Below, one piece after another: positions 13,371-25,135 of a stretch of 64,000 nucleotides of DNA. A model generated the notes under the pieces. The model was not told where the DNA came from. It did not search any database and worked only from the letters and a program-made list of their open reading frames with translations. The stretch lies in NCBI GenBank assembly GCA_001600875.1, contig BCLD01000011.1, positions 335,497-399,496 of the forward strand. The letters are read 5' to 3'. This DNA is from Solicoccozyma terricola. Lineage: Eukaryota > Basidiomycota > Tremellomycetes > Filobasidiales > Piskurozymaceae. The translations under genes and the position numbers were made by a program. Position 1 is the stretch's first letter. The number at the start of each line of letters is the position of its first letter.

Positions 13371-16300
13371 TTATCCTTGGTATCCAGGCCCTTGTCCACC
13401 GGGAGTAGCATGTTGAACACCCATCGTTCTCAATTGCTCTTCAGCCTGCATCCTACCACTCTGTCCACCACTCGCTTCGTATGCCGGTGGTACAGCAGCC
13501 GCACCATCATCCGCGTTACCGAAACTACCCAACTTGATAATCCCATCCGCGCTCTTTGGAGGCTCACGTCGTTCGAGCTGACCATGAGATGGACCCGGAC
13601 CAGTGCTGCTCGAGATTGGAATACCAGTCTCCGCGACCGTTGGGTGTGGCGCCGTCGCCGTTGCCGTCGCTGATTCACCGGACCCAGTATCCATCGGATC
13701 ATCCACGATCGCTGAACCCGACAAGGGGGTGGTATGTCCAGGTGATATCTCACCCGCAGTCAAGCTAGGGGCTGCGGAGATCGGATGATTGAATGAACTA
13801 GGATGACGATGTACTGGTGGCATGCTGCCAAACGAAGCTGACGGCCCGTACGTGCCTGACATGCGACGTTGAGGAATGGGCGCAGGAGCGTCGTTGAGAC
13901 CGATGTGAGATGATGGGTATGTACCGATGATGTCCGCTTGGAGTTTGGGAGAGGTGGCTTCACCAATCAAGTATGGTGGGATCGATGATCTAGAGAAGGG
14001 TGCAGGGCGCGCGCGCGCGCGTGCGGTGTGAGCAGTAGTAGGTCGTAAAGAACCTCACACTCTGAACACTCACTGCCTTCGTAGAATACTAGGAGTGGTA
14101 TTCCCACTGGCGTAGTTCCTAGCCGCCAATCCACTGTTCCAATGTAACGATGCAATGTCAACTCGCCAAAAACGCGCGGGCGTTGGAATTTCCCAAACTT
14201 CCTCTCAGCACTCACCCATCTTCCACCGTAATACTCCAACCACCCTCCAACCCGGCCAACGTCTTCCTAATCCCTTCCTCGACCGCGCGAGTCTTCTCCC
14301 TCTGTTCACCAGGAGTAAGAGTCCGAGACGCAGTTGAGAACGGTCCTTGATTGGATGTAGTCGCATTCCCGCCTGGTAGCAACGGGATGAGAAGACCAGC
14401 AGCGTGTGACAAACTGGCGAGGTTCTTCGCGAACTGCGTGATGCGTTCCGTCGGATTTTTTATATATATTAGTATCTCGGCGTTGTACCTCGGTAACACC
14501 AACCAATCTCACCTCCTCGTACGCTTCCCACGTCTTTTGCTGACTATCCTTGACGGCCTCGATCATCTTCTGATCACGTCCCGTCTCCAAATGTTTGATC
14601 TCATTCTGAATCTGTTCGATTTGAATGACAAGACTTTGATCCGGTTTTCTGATATTCTGCGTTTGTGCGTGTTTCAATCTGGGAGGCAGAAACGGCAAAA
14701 TTTTCCCTTGGGTATATCAACAAACACGATTCCCACGAAGAAATGAGGAGACGTGGAGTAATACCCACTTCGACTCCCTATTCTCAATCTCAGTCTCAAG
14801 ATCCCTCAAACTCTTTACAGGCGCACGAGCTTCCAACAACCGTGTTGAGAGGATCTTGTGCAGTGATCCGAGTTGGTTCGTGAGGTTGAGAAGTGTAGCG
14901 GTGCAAGGAGCTGTGTGCCCCACCAGAAACAAAAAAAAAAACACCACGCAGTAGTTTCAGTCTCCAAATCTTGAAATAACGCCGCATCAACCAATTTCAC
15001 CCCCCAAACTCACCTGCAAAAATCGAAACTCCATCCGATCTACCCTTCCCTGGTTCATCCATCGAAACATCCCCGCCAAAACCACCACCACCACCACCAC
15101 CACCACCCACTGAAACGACTGGTAAATCCTTCACCCAAGCGTCTGTGTCTTGAGCGAGAGTGAACAAATCCCTTGAAAGCGTATCATGATCAAGTGCGAT
15201 ACCCTAATCCGGAAAAAGGGAAACCAAAAAAAAAAAAAAACCAAAAATTCCTCAACCCTCATCAGTGTTTCCCACACCCCATCAACGTCTTCAAACCTGA
15301 ACACCTGGGACTAGACGTACTTTTCCAGAAGTGATTCCCTTTTGTAAAGCTTTGACGACTACTCCACCTGATGTAGCGACTGGTACGTATTTCTGTTGCA
15401 ATGTTCGAAGTGAGTGGGTCATGTTTGTGACGAGGGGGTTTGAGCTGGGGTGAATGTGAGAGGAAGGGGTGAAAAGGAGAGGAGGAGAGAGGAGATCAGT
15501 CGGTGTATTCCAAAAAAGGAAACAAATCTACCAATCTTATGAAATGTATCTTCCATCCGACCATTCCACCGATATTGGAAAGTCCATTTCTTTCAGAATC
15601 AATGGTTACCTCCCTTTTTGATGGCCCCGAAAAACCACGAAAGAAAAAAAAAAAAAGGAAAGAAGACCAATACACATCGTTCAACATCCCACTTCCTTCT
15701 CCGCCCGTCACCCCCCCATCTCCACCTTCCCCGTCACTAAACAAGCTCCCCCTCACTAACAACCCCCCCCCCCCCCCGGCCCCCCCCCCCAACGAAATTT
15801 CACGCCTTTCGCACCATGCAAAAAGGAAGAGAAACTCACCTTAATCCACCTTGTCCACCTTGTCCACCACTCTGTTGATGAGAGTACCCACCCGTACCCC
15901 CCCCCCCTCCCGCCGCTCCTCCCGCACCTGCACCCGCACCCGCACCACCATAAAACTGCCCTTGTCCATACTGATTCCCATATTTCTCAGTTCCAACTGC
16001 AGATCCAATCCCAGGACTTAATACTTGAGGTGTTCCTGGCATTTGATATTGGACTTTCCCATCGTTTCCAGTTGTATTGGATTCTTGACCCGTTCCTGCA
16101 CCCGTACCCGCACCCGCACCACCAACACCGGCGCTGGCGGTGGTAGAAGAGGGAGGTTGGAAGGGAGTTTGGAAGGAAGGTGATGTGGTTGAGGGTTGAT
16201 GTTGAGAATCCGTGTTGTGTGGTTGTGGTGGTGGTGCGTATTGTTGATGTTGACCCGTCCCAGCCCCAGTCCCAGTCCCAGTCCCAGTCCCAGCCCCGGT

Positions 16301-16408
16301 CCCTGTTCCACCACCTGGAACAGTCACACCATGTTGAGCTGCTACTTCATGCGCTTTATGACCTAAATCCTGTGCTTTCGCAGATAAAGATGAGAATAGA
16401 CCTTGCAT
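13371..16408 (-). CDS. Coiled-coil protein with Gly/Thr-rich N-terminus, unknown function
   Basis: Not recognised as a named family. The start ATG at 16406-16408 opens MQGLFSSLSAKAQDLGHKAH, an amphipathic-looking segment, followed by about 150 low-complexity residues made of GTGTGAG, GAGAGAG and Gln/Pro/Tyr-rich pieces. After that, spliced exons give mostly helical sequence: TNMTHSLRTLQQKYVPVA, GIALDHDTLSRDLFTLAQDT, a Gly run, TLLNLTNQLGSLHKIL, RDLETEIENRESK, VIQIEQIQNEIKHLETGRDQ and DSQQKTWEAYEE. These long charged heptad-like helices would suit a BAR-like or other coiled-coil fold, but I see no diagnostic motif. The C-terminal 200 residues (13371-13970) are Ser/Pro-rich and probably disordered, ending GGQGPGYQG before TAA. 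An amphipathic N-terminus plus helical bundle makes a membrane-associated role possible; that is inference. Confidence 0.75.
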
Positions 16409-16434
16409 TGTTCCACCAAATTCGGGTATTTCGT

Positions 16435-16472
<38 letters not shown>

Positions 16473-16866
16473 GGTTATAGGAAAGGGGGAATGGATATGG
16501 ATGGGGGATATGTAGTATTGGAAGGTAGGTAGACGGTATACGGTAGACGGAGTACGGGGGTGATGATAGTTCCGAGTGATGATGATGATGTATGATAGGA
16601 TAGGGGTCCAGACGAGTTGGATGACGTCGGATCCTTCAACCGCCGACTCCTTCCGGCGCGGCGGGGGTAGCGGGGGGCGGGCGGAGTGTCACGTGTCAAT
16701 CCCTTGGCGGAGGGGAGGGAGGGGGAGCATCACGGGATGATAATGACGTGTCCCAGCTGAACACAGAACAACGCACGTGACATATTGGATTGAATTACAC
16801 GTAATAGCTTCTCCCCGTATTCCCACATCCCCCTACTCCGTCTATCCCTCTATTCCCCTATTCCCT
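16409..16866. other. Spacer with GA microsatellite
   Basis: Intergenic stretch between two minus-strand genes. It holds a (GA)n run of about 30 bases at 16440-16469 and pyrimidine-rich tracts near 16850. It should include the promoter of the 13371-16408 gene. No gene or RNA recognised. Confidence 0.5.
16439..16469. repeat. (GA)n microsatellite
   Basis: Uninterrupted AG/GA dinucleotide run directly upstream of the start codon of the 13371-16408 gene, so it lies in its promoter or 5' leader and reads as CT on the coding strand. Pyrimidine CT tracts are common just upstream of fungal start sites. Confidence 0.9.
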
Positions 16867-17310
16867 CTATCCCTCTTTCCCACCCAGATCACCCTCTTCC
16901 CCAACTCCACCACCCACACCCACTCCACCCACTCCCCCTCCCCTCCTAACCTTCCACCCATCTATCCATTGAAATACCCCACAAACCAACACCGCAGCTA
17001 AACCCAACGCGATCGGTATCACCGTAAACACAACGACCAACCACGCAACACCTACATTCCTATCAACTCCATAAAAAAAAGCTAACCCAATTAAAACATA
17101 CGCTATTAATAATGATAAATATGAACAAATGTTTAATATCGCAAGGGCTATTAATGCGCCTTTGGGGTTCCAAGGTATTGTTATTTGATATATCTTGAAT
17201 CGAACGAGTAGTAAAACTTGTCGGATAGTAAGGATGATGGAGATTGATAAGGAGATCATGAGTGTTGTAATGAACCAAACGGAAGACCATGAATGATAAT
17301 GGGTCGCCGT

Positions 17311-17342
<32 letters not shown>

Positions 17343-17924
17343 TCGATTCGATAGGTGTAGATGTAGCGAGAAGTGTGAATGTTAATCCAATAGAAGCTAG
17401 AAATGCACATGCGGTATTAATATCCCTAAATGGTAACCCAGCTGGATCTATAAAANCCCCCAACCCCGCCAATTCATCGAATCAGTAACCCCTAACCCTA
17501 ATCACCTTCACCCTCACCCTCACCCACACCCCACTCAATACACACCTTTCAAATTCAACTTCTTAGACTTGACCCTCCCAGTCCCATTCACAAATCCCCC
17601 TTTCCCCCTCCCTCTAATCCTACCACCCTCACTCAACCTCCCTGACCTCTTCATACTCCCATCCATACTCCTCAATCCACTTCCAGATTTAACAACTATC
17701 ATCCTATCACGAAGTAAACGAGCTGGGGCAGTGAATGTACCGTTTGGATGGAAATGAGGAACGGTGGGCGGTGGTGGGGGGTGATGATGATGGCGCGGAT
17801 GGGTGGAAAATTGGAGGTTTGGAAGGTTGTTGGTGGTGGGGTTATGGGTGGAGGTGGTCGTCGTCGTCGTCATCGTCGGTGTGTGGGGTGAGGGTTGCAG
17901 GTTAGGAGTCAGATCAAGTGACAT
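16867..17924 (-). CDS. Four-helix membrane protein, unknown function
   Basis: Two exons. Exon 1 (17546-17924) starts MSLDLTPNLQPSPHTP and encodes a Thr/His/Pro-rich, then basic, cytosolic-looking region ending GRVKSKKLNLK. Exon 2 (16867-17447) joins in phase (AAAG/ATCC) to read DPAGLPFRDINTACAFLASI. It contains four hydrophobic segments: CAFLASIGLTFTLLAT, SVWFITTLMISLSISIIL, ALIALAILNICSYLSLLIAY with its continuation, and VAWLVVVFTVIPIALGLAAV. A run of eight Thr lies in the first extracellular loop, and the tail is Gly/Val-rich. The single undetermined base at 17456 falls inside the intron and does not affect the protein. The TM pattern is seen; no family was recognised and no function is proposed. 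Confidence 0.75.
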
Positions 17925-18583
17925 GGCGATGTCGATTTGTTTGTGATTGAATCGGACGGTCCATTTGTTTTTGGTGATCCTTCTTCTCAGTTGTTGGAAA
18001 TCGGTTACAGACGGGTTTTTTCGTTCACCTATACCTCATGGACTGAACGTGAAATTCCAGCAAGAAGTAGTCTAGTTGTTGGATTATTTACCTCGTTCAA
18101 GATGAATATTGTGAGACTGTTTTTCTATCCGCCCCCTTCGACCATTGATTCCACACCAGCACACATTTCCTTTACAACCGGAAAGCTAAGAGGTATTGGA
18201 AGTCTCGGTTGTCCTATCTTTGACTCGGACGTGTATTGTTTATGCTCGGCCGCGCATAACACGGCTCAATTCGTCGTCATTGTGATGATTGTCGACCATG
18301 AATCGCTCGTGCATGTCTGCATCACCGTGGGTTGCATACATGTGCCTTTGGTAGTCTTCCTCTCGAGACGGGAGAGTGACGTTCGATTAAGAATGTATCA
18401 AGCTCATAGTTCCATTGGTAGTATATCTGATCTGCTTATTCCCCCACTACGACTTTGTCTTCCACCCCATCAGCATCTGCGATATCCTCCGCGAGTTTCG
18501 CGAAGACATGGAGAAATGTTGCGGCGACGGTTTGACATCCGTTCTTCCGTGGCCCCCCGCACTACGTACGGCCGCGTCGACGC
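17925..18583. other. Spacer; weak coding-like signals on both strands
   Basis: Between the start of the membrane protein and the proposed end of the aminotransferase, both on the minus strand. An open frame spans 17937-18596 on the plus strand, but its protein has no recognisable feature and starts 13 bases from another gene's ATG. At 18420-18530 both strands give protein-like frames with G/C-rich third positions (minus strand TVAATFLHVFAKLAEDIADA). I cannot assign any of them to a gene. Confidence 0.35.
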
Positions 18584-21500
18584 CTATGGGGAATGACCGG
18601 GAGACGATGGCGTGGGGGTCGACAGAGGAGTTGATGGGTTTGGACGGGACGGTATTTGGGAGGTAAACTGTACGGTCGATGCCGGCGTTCCGGAGGAGTA
18701 TCTGGATGGTGGGCGCGGTACCGTTAGTAAAGGTTTACGAGATGTTCATACTCGGCACAACCCACCCATCTGTCCTCCAAGGTCATCATCGGTGCGTTAT
18801 GCTTACCGCCCGTCTTCATCTCAACCTTGCGGTGCGCTCTCATCAGATCAACAATCTCTGAAGGCATCGCAAACGGCCGATACTTCTCATCCTCGGGACT
18901 GAGGTGCATCCGACGTTCATGCGCTTCGATATCGGTAAGAGCACATGCTCCCTCGTAGATGGCGTCTCTCTCGCGCTCCAGTCGTTCGTGGTAGGAGGTG
19001 GTGAGGGAGGTTGGAAAGCCGTCTTCGGTGCGGGGTGTGGAGGTTGGCGTAGCCGACATACTGCTCAGGCATAAACGAAGGGAAAGTTCCGGGAAAGTAT
19101 GTCGCCGATGCATGACTTCGCCTGTCCCGAGGTTGATGTGGTATTGAGGTAGGTATCGCCTTCAGTTCAAGCGGTTGCCATCAGCTGAGTAGTTTATGAT
19201 CGGAATACCGGCTCCACACTTACCAACCATATTCTGCAACATGCCTCACGGCGTCCACCACATACGCCACCGCTTCCTCACTATCGAACCAGGTGAAAGC
19301 AATTCGAATTGCACCTGGGAAGTATCCACGCTGATTGGTGGAGTGACGGAGCATCGCGTCCCCTGTTGGAGACGGGGTTTCAATGCCAAGGAGTTGGGAA
19401 ACATATGGCTGAGCACAGAAGCAACCGCTGCGAGCCTGTGTGAGCGGGAGTTGCCAAGTCAGATATAGGAAGCAGTGACGAGGTTGGTAACCCATACCTG
19501 AATCCCGAAGAGATCATTCAGCAGGACATTGACGTAGTTGGGATGCAGGCCAGCGATGCAGAAACTGATGATTGGCAGACGGTAGGTGTCTGCGAGCTGC
19601 GGGCCCAATATTTCGATCGCTTGATGTGAACTCCACCCGTCTTTGATTGCCTTTCGTATTTGGGCCGACCGCTGTTGACGGTAGGCGGTGCTGGCTGCTT
19701 CTCTCTGTGGCAAACGTCGTTCGGGTTTGTGAAACTGGTAATTTAGCGGGACCAAAAAGGTGGCGAAACTTCCACCAACTCACCAGCGAGAAAACGAGGC
19801 CACAACGGATGGACCCGATGATGTCAGGCGTACCCGCTTCCTCCCGAAGTTCAACGTCCTGTTGTAGCAGTCAGGGTACATCAGGACTTGCCAGCGAGGA
19901 GGAAAAATGAACGTCGTACCGGGTGATAGACCGTATTCGTCTTTGAAACATGGAGGACCGTTCCACCGCCAACCGCGGTGGGAATAGCGTTACGAAATAA
20001 CGATCGCTTAGCTAGAAAAATGCCAGGACATCTGGTGAACCCCCCGAGGAGCTCAGCTGCTCGGGGTTCCACGTCGTGAATGTACATTTCCCGAAACTCA
20101 CCCAGGACCGCCCGCAAATTTGTGAGGCGAGAGGAAAATCCCATCGGCAAACGCCCCCTCCTCATCGCCGAGAAAGCCATCTCCATCCACCGGATTCATA
20201 TCGATGCTGCAATGACTGGCGTAAGCAGCGCAATCGAAGAATACTTTGCCACCGAAGCGATGCATGATACGAGCAACAGCTGGCATGTCGATGACTACTC
20301 CGGTGACGTTACTTGCGGCTGAAAAGCTGCCGATGAGACGAGTCTGACCTCGGACTTCTCTAGCGAGAGTGAGTTGGTGTTGGAGGGTTGGTAGGCAAAG
20401 CGTACCGGTGAGAGGGTTGAGGGGAATATCGATGACTAACGCGGTTGTTTCATGCCATACTGTATGAGCGATGGGTTTTTAGCGCCGACTGAAGGGTAAT
20501 GTAGGAGAGATTGCACCGGAGGGGCAAACTGACTCAAGAGATTCGAATGATGCTCGAACGGTCCCACGAAAACGCACGGTCGATCTTTCATCGCCATTCG
20601 TTCTCGCTTTGCCTTGTTCTCTGTACCAGGTTGTAACTTGATCTGGGGGAATCAATCGCCTCGTCTAATTAGCTACGATCGGGAACCTGGCAAACGGTTG
20701 GAATGTACTCACACCCAATACATCGACCAACTTTAATATCGCCGCCGTACTGCCTGACCCAACGAACAGACAAACGTCTTTTTCCTCATCGGCTCCACAT
20801 GTCTCTTTGATGATAGATCGAGCTTCACTTCCTAAACCGCGAGGATTATCACGAAGTCTTAGTAGGTTGAATATTGTTGCAGGACAGAAAAACGAGTTTC
20901 CAACTCACTCAACGCGTTCATTTGACGTCCTGAAAACGACTCTTCCGAATGTGTATTCGCGTACATTGGTAGGATCTACAAATGGGAATTTAGCAAATCA
21001 AGGTGAAACAGAGCGAAGTCAGCAAAAGCAGTACCTCAGTACATTCTTTTCGATAAAGATGAAAATCAAAACCCTACGTTATCTCGAATATAGTCTTCAA
21101 CACACCTCAATGGCATTCCACTGGCGGTCCAATCCGCTGAAGATGTCAAACCGAGACGAAGGAAAAGGGTCAGGTATCGGGTTCGCTCCCGGCCGCGGGG
21201 GGGGGGGGGGGGGGGAGAGGGGCGAGGAAGGAAATGTGCTAACCGTAGTGATAAGGCGTTCTACCGAATGGGCCGTCCAGACCTGTTTCGCCAAAAGAGA
21301 AAAAAAAAGTCAAGTGTGGAAAATTGAAAAAAAAAAAAAACTCCTCTGCCGCAGAAAGATCTCAACTCGCTGGATTCGAAGAGGGCGTCGATGAAGGGTC
21401 AACTGTATACATCGTGCTTGTCGTCTGTTCATACAGGGGTTCTTCTCTCTTTCCATCGTTCACCTCCTTGAAAACTCCTCCCGCGCATGTTTCACACCAT

Positions 21501-22492
21501 ACCTGAACCCAAGACGCGGGGTTGGCGGGCGATCCCGAGTCCACCCCCCCCCCCCCCCCTCCCCACCGAGCCATTCCTCTGATAGCCTCTGTTTTTTTTT
21601 TTTCAAATCCTCCACACTCACCATTCAATTTCACACACCCTTCTCTTATCCATTTCGCCCAACTATCACCTTCTTTCTTTTCCCTTTCTTCTCTTTCCAC
21701 TTCTTCCTCTTCAATCTCTTCCTCTGTCTGTCTTCGTATTGATATACCATCTCTACCTCTTAAAGACGTATCCGCCACCCGAACCCCCACGTCAACTTCA
21801 ACGTCAACGTGAACATCTACACCACCATTCAATCCAATTTCAATCTCTGGTTCGCCACCACCGTTATCGTGAATATCATCATCAATATTAGAAGTCATCA
21901 GAGATACATTCGGTAATCCGAATGAAAACGAAGGTGAAATTGTGGTTATTGTGTTTAATGTTGATGCTGTTGGATTTGAATCAGAAGTATGATTGAGAAT
22001 CGTGTTGTTGTTGTTGTTGTTGTCGTTGTTATTGTCATCGTTGTTGTCATTCTCGTCGTTGTCCTTTTTATCATCGAATATAAAAGGTTGATTTGAAATT
22101 CCCTTCGAAATCAAAATATTAGAAGTCCATGTTTTTCTCTTTCTCATTTTGGATGTTTCCAATACCGATTCAACGATTACCCTACCACCACCACCACCAC
22201 CACCACCACCACCATCATCATCATCTTCCTCATCTTCCTCTTCCAAAACAGACGATAACAAATCATCTCCAACACCAACACCAACATCCCTCTTACTCTT
22301 CGAAATAACCCCCCATTCTGAAACTTCTAGGATTCCATTTCCGATTATCACAGATTGGAGAGTTTCGATTATTGGAGTTTGAGTAATTGAATTCGATGTG
22401 GATGTTGAAGTCGGTGTGGGTATGAGTGGTGTAGGTGTGTGTGTAGGTGCGAGTTCGGAATTGGAATTCGAATTGATCATTGTGTATACCAT
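18584..22492 (-). CDS. Class V aminotransferase / cysteine-desulfurase-like PLP enzyme
   Basis: PLP-dependent fold-type I enzyme of the class V group (cysteine desulfurase/isopenicillin-epimerase-like); the substrate is unknown. The N-terminal exon (start ATG 22490-22492) gives about 280 residues of low complexity: Thr/Pro/Ser tracts, a Gly run, acidic blocks and Asn/Asp runs. The catalytic domain follows over many exons: SWAKWIREGCVKLNGE, EARSIIKETCG, LFVGSGSTAAILKLVDVLG, VFVGPFEHHSNLL, FFDCAAYASHCSIDMN, the PLP-lysine motif DGIFLSPHKFAGGPG, PTAVGGGTVLHVSKTN, EAGTPDIIGSIRCGLVFSL, LPIISFCIAGLHPNYVNVLL with NDLFGIQ, ARSGCFCAQPYVSQLLGIE, and FTWFDSEEAVAYVVDAVRHV. Active-site Lys and the Cys-containing small domain are present. 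The end is uncertain: two 37-base introns give a Ser/Pro tail ending at TAG 18584-18586; read without them, the frame stops at 18724. Confidence 0.85.
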
Positions 22493-22966
22493 GATCGGCG
22501 ATGACGATTGAAGTACCGGAGGGGTAGTGAAGCGGCAGTGAATGGAAGGGAAGGCGTGAGGAGGATGAGGGGTGGGGGATGGGTGGGGGATGCGGGGGGT
22601 GGGGGATGGGAAAGGTGTGTTTTCTCGTTAAATGATGTCGTTTCAAGGGGTTGATAGCTGTACGCGCAAAGTGGGAGTTCGAGTTATGTTTGTGTGTTTG
22701 GACGACGTGGGTGGGTCGGTGGGTCGGTGTGTTTGAAACGTTTGTCTTGGTCTTGTTATATTTCGGCGATTACGCCACGGTTGAAAGCCCCCCCTTCTCA
22801 AGTCGGATTGATCTACAGAGGAGATGTGGAATTGGGAGAGAAAGAGAAAGAGAGAGGGAGAGGGAGGGACAGATACGGAGAATAGAGAAGACGGATGAGA
22901 AACCCCTCCTCTTTAAAAATCCAATTACCGCCACCTCCTTCACCACTTTCACTCTTTAAACTATCA

Positions 22967-22984
22967 CTCTCGAGATCTCGAGAG
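22967..22984. repeat. Perfect 18-base palindrome
   Basis: CTCTCGAGATCTCGAGAG is identical to its reverse complement and is followed by further GATCTCTCTC. It lies in the intergenic region upstream of the aminotransferase. A dimeric regulator site is possible but unsupported. Confidence 0.8.
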
Positions 22985-23019
22985 ATCTCTCTCTGTATTC
23001 TCCCACTACCCGTCGTCCT

Positions 23020-23047
23020 GAGACGAGACGAGACGAGACGAGACGAG
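23020..23047. repeat. Tandem AGACG pentanucleotide array
   Basis: Five to six head-to-tail copies of AGACG, degenerating to AGGCG at the right end. Simple-sequence repeat in non-coding DNA. Confidence 0.85.
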
Positions 23048-24194
23048 GCGGGTGAAGGGTGGAATAGAAACGCACAGAAGGAATGATAGGGGGTGGTTGT
23101 GGCGGGTGGGGGCGTTAGTGGCTTGAGTAGTGGGGAGTGAAGAGGCGTAATTAGTCGGATAGGGTGATCTTTGAATGCATGGGTGCAAGGGTGCGGGGTG
23201 GGGGGGGTGACGGGGTGACGGGGTGGTGGGATGACGATGGTAAGCGAAAGGAATAGGATCGAGAGTATATCGATAGATGTACAGTACATTTTCATACAAG
23301 GAAGGATCCCCTCCCCTCCCTCCTCCGTTTCCTAGATATATGCCATTCTCTGTTTACCGTCCATAACAACCTTACTAAACCCCAAGAAGCGAAGAAGCGA
23401 GAGACAATCCTTACCGGCTTGACGCCTTATCTCTGGAATATGTGGAGTTATGTCCATTCGATATTCTGTTTGATACATTATATCTCCTTTATGACCCCTG
23501 TCCCTTACCCACCTGACCCATGTGAACCCTTTCCGCAGTGATGGGTAGGAGGGTAGGACGTAGCATAGCGTAGCGTATCGTAGTCTAGCGTATTCACAGG
23601 GTTTTTGGCCCCACATTTTGGTAGGGTTCGATACAAAGGAGATGGGGAGAGTGGGGAAAGGGAAATGGGAGGGAGGGAGAAGCGAGGAAGCCAAGGGAGA
23701 GAAAAAGCGAGAGAGAGAAAAAGAGAGAGACAGAGAGACAGAGGATGATTTTCATTTGACATTTGACATTTCCATTTCCATATTCCATTTCTTCTTCCAT
23801 TTGAAAAAAAAACGAATTCTGCATTATTGCCCCTTGATCTACGTCGCTTGATGATCCGTCAATGAATATCCCATATCCCATGTCCCACGTCCCATATCCC
23901 CTATCATACCGTTTAGACCCCCCCCCCCCCCTTCCACCCCATTTGGTCTTTGGGAGAGACTAGTACCTATTACGGGTTAGTGTGAATAGATAACCGCTGC
24001 CCGGTGGACTGTGTGTAGACATGTAGACAGTGTCTCATTCCCAATGGAGAGGGATGAAACACCGGTGGGGGTGGGAGGTAGGGGGTGGGGGAAGGGGAAG
24101 GGGTGGTGGGGGATAGAACGGTCGACCATCGACTGACCGTTCCACTCATCAAGTGATGATCCATTCTATAGATGTTCGAGATCTGTATCGTTAT

Positions 24195-24769
24195 NNNNNN
24201 NNNNNNNNNNNNNNNNNNNNNNNNNNNNNNNNNNNNNNNNNNNNNNNNNNNNNNNNNNNNNNNNNNNNNNNNNNNNNNNNNNNNNNNNNNNNNNNNNNNN
24301 NNNNNNNNNNNNNNNNNNNNNNNNNNNNNNNNNNNNNNNNNNNNNNNNNNNNNNNNNNNNNNNNNNNNNNNNNNNNNNNNNNNNNNNNNNNNNNNNNNNN
24401 NNNNNNNNNNNNNNNNNNNNNNNNNNNNNNNNNNNNNNNNNNNNNNNNNNNNNNNNNNNNNNNNNNNNNNNNNNNNNNNNNNNNNNNNNNNNNNNNNNNN
24501 NNNNNNNNNNNNNNNNNNNNNNNNNNNNNNNNNNNNNNNNNNNNNNNNNNNNNNNNNNNNNNNNNNNNNNNNNNNNNNNNNNNNNNNNNNNNNNNNNNNN
24601 NNNNNNNNNNNNNNNNNNNNNNNNNNNNNNNNNNNNNNNNNNNNNNNNNNNNNNNNNNNNNNNNNNNNNNNNNNNNNNNNNNNNNNNNNNNNNNNNNNNN
24701 NNNNNNNNNNNNNNNNNNNNNNNNNNNNNNNNNNNNNNNNNNNNNNNNNNNNNNNNNNNNNNNNNNNNN
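24195..24769. other. Assembly gap (575 Ns)
   Basis: Run of undetermined bases. It is bounded on the right by 30 consecutive Gs (24770-24799), which suggests assembly failed on a homopolymer. Gap size may be an estimate. Confidence 0.99.

Positions 24770-24799
<30 letters not shown>
24770..24799. repeat. Poly-G run at gap edge
   Basis: Thirty uninterrupted Gs abutting the N gap. Length is likely inexact for short-read data. Confidence 0.9.
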
Positions 24800-24800
<1 letters not shown>

Positions 24801-25099
24801 TGGGAGCGAGCGAGCGAGCGAACGTCGGTTTGGGTTTTCGAACGAAATGCGAAAATGACATGGATCTGGTTTTTGGTTTTTCCGTTTCGAGGCGAGACGA
24901 GCGGGGGGAGCAAACACTACTCCCCCGCGCGGAATGTTACCGAATGAGCGATCACTCGTCGTCTCTCGAAGCAAAAGGACATAGAACGATATATATTTCT
25001 CTTTACGAGTTTTTAGCGAGAGGAAGATGTTTTCATTTTTTGTTGGTGATGGGAGAGAACGATACAGGTTCCCGTAGAGGCAGGGAGTGAAGCGTTGAA

Positions 25100-25102
<3 letters not shown>

Positions 25103-25133
<31 letters not shown>
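25103..25133. repeat. (CT)n microsatellite
   Basis: About 30 bases of uninterrupted CT dinucleotides in the region upstream of the ABCG gene. It may lie in its promoter or 5' leader. Confidence 0.9.

Positions 25134-25135
<2 letters not shown>

Noticed and set aside
15503..15844. Pro/Ser-rich plus-strand frame
   Set aside because: Overlaps an intron and the splice junctions of the minus-strand coiled-coil gene and consists of C/T tracts.
17937..18596. 219-codon plus-strand open frame
   Set aside because: Starts 13 bases from the divergent membrane-protein ATG, has no recognisable motif and no consistent codon bias, and its right end overlaps the aminotransferase tail.
22149..22382. Pro/Ser-run plus-strand frame
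   Set aside because: Antisense of the Gly/Glu/Asp runs of the aminotransferase N-terminal extension.
24153..24947. Long frames crossing the gap on both strands
   Set aside because: Most of each frame is Ns translated as X; no evidence.
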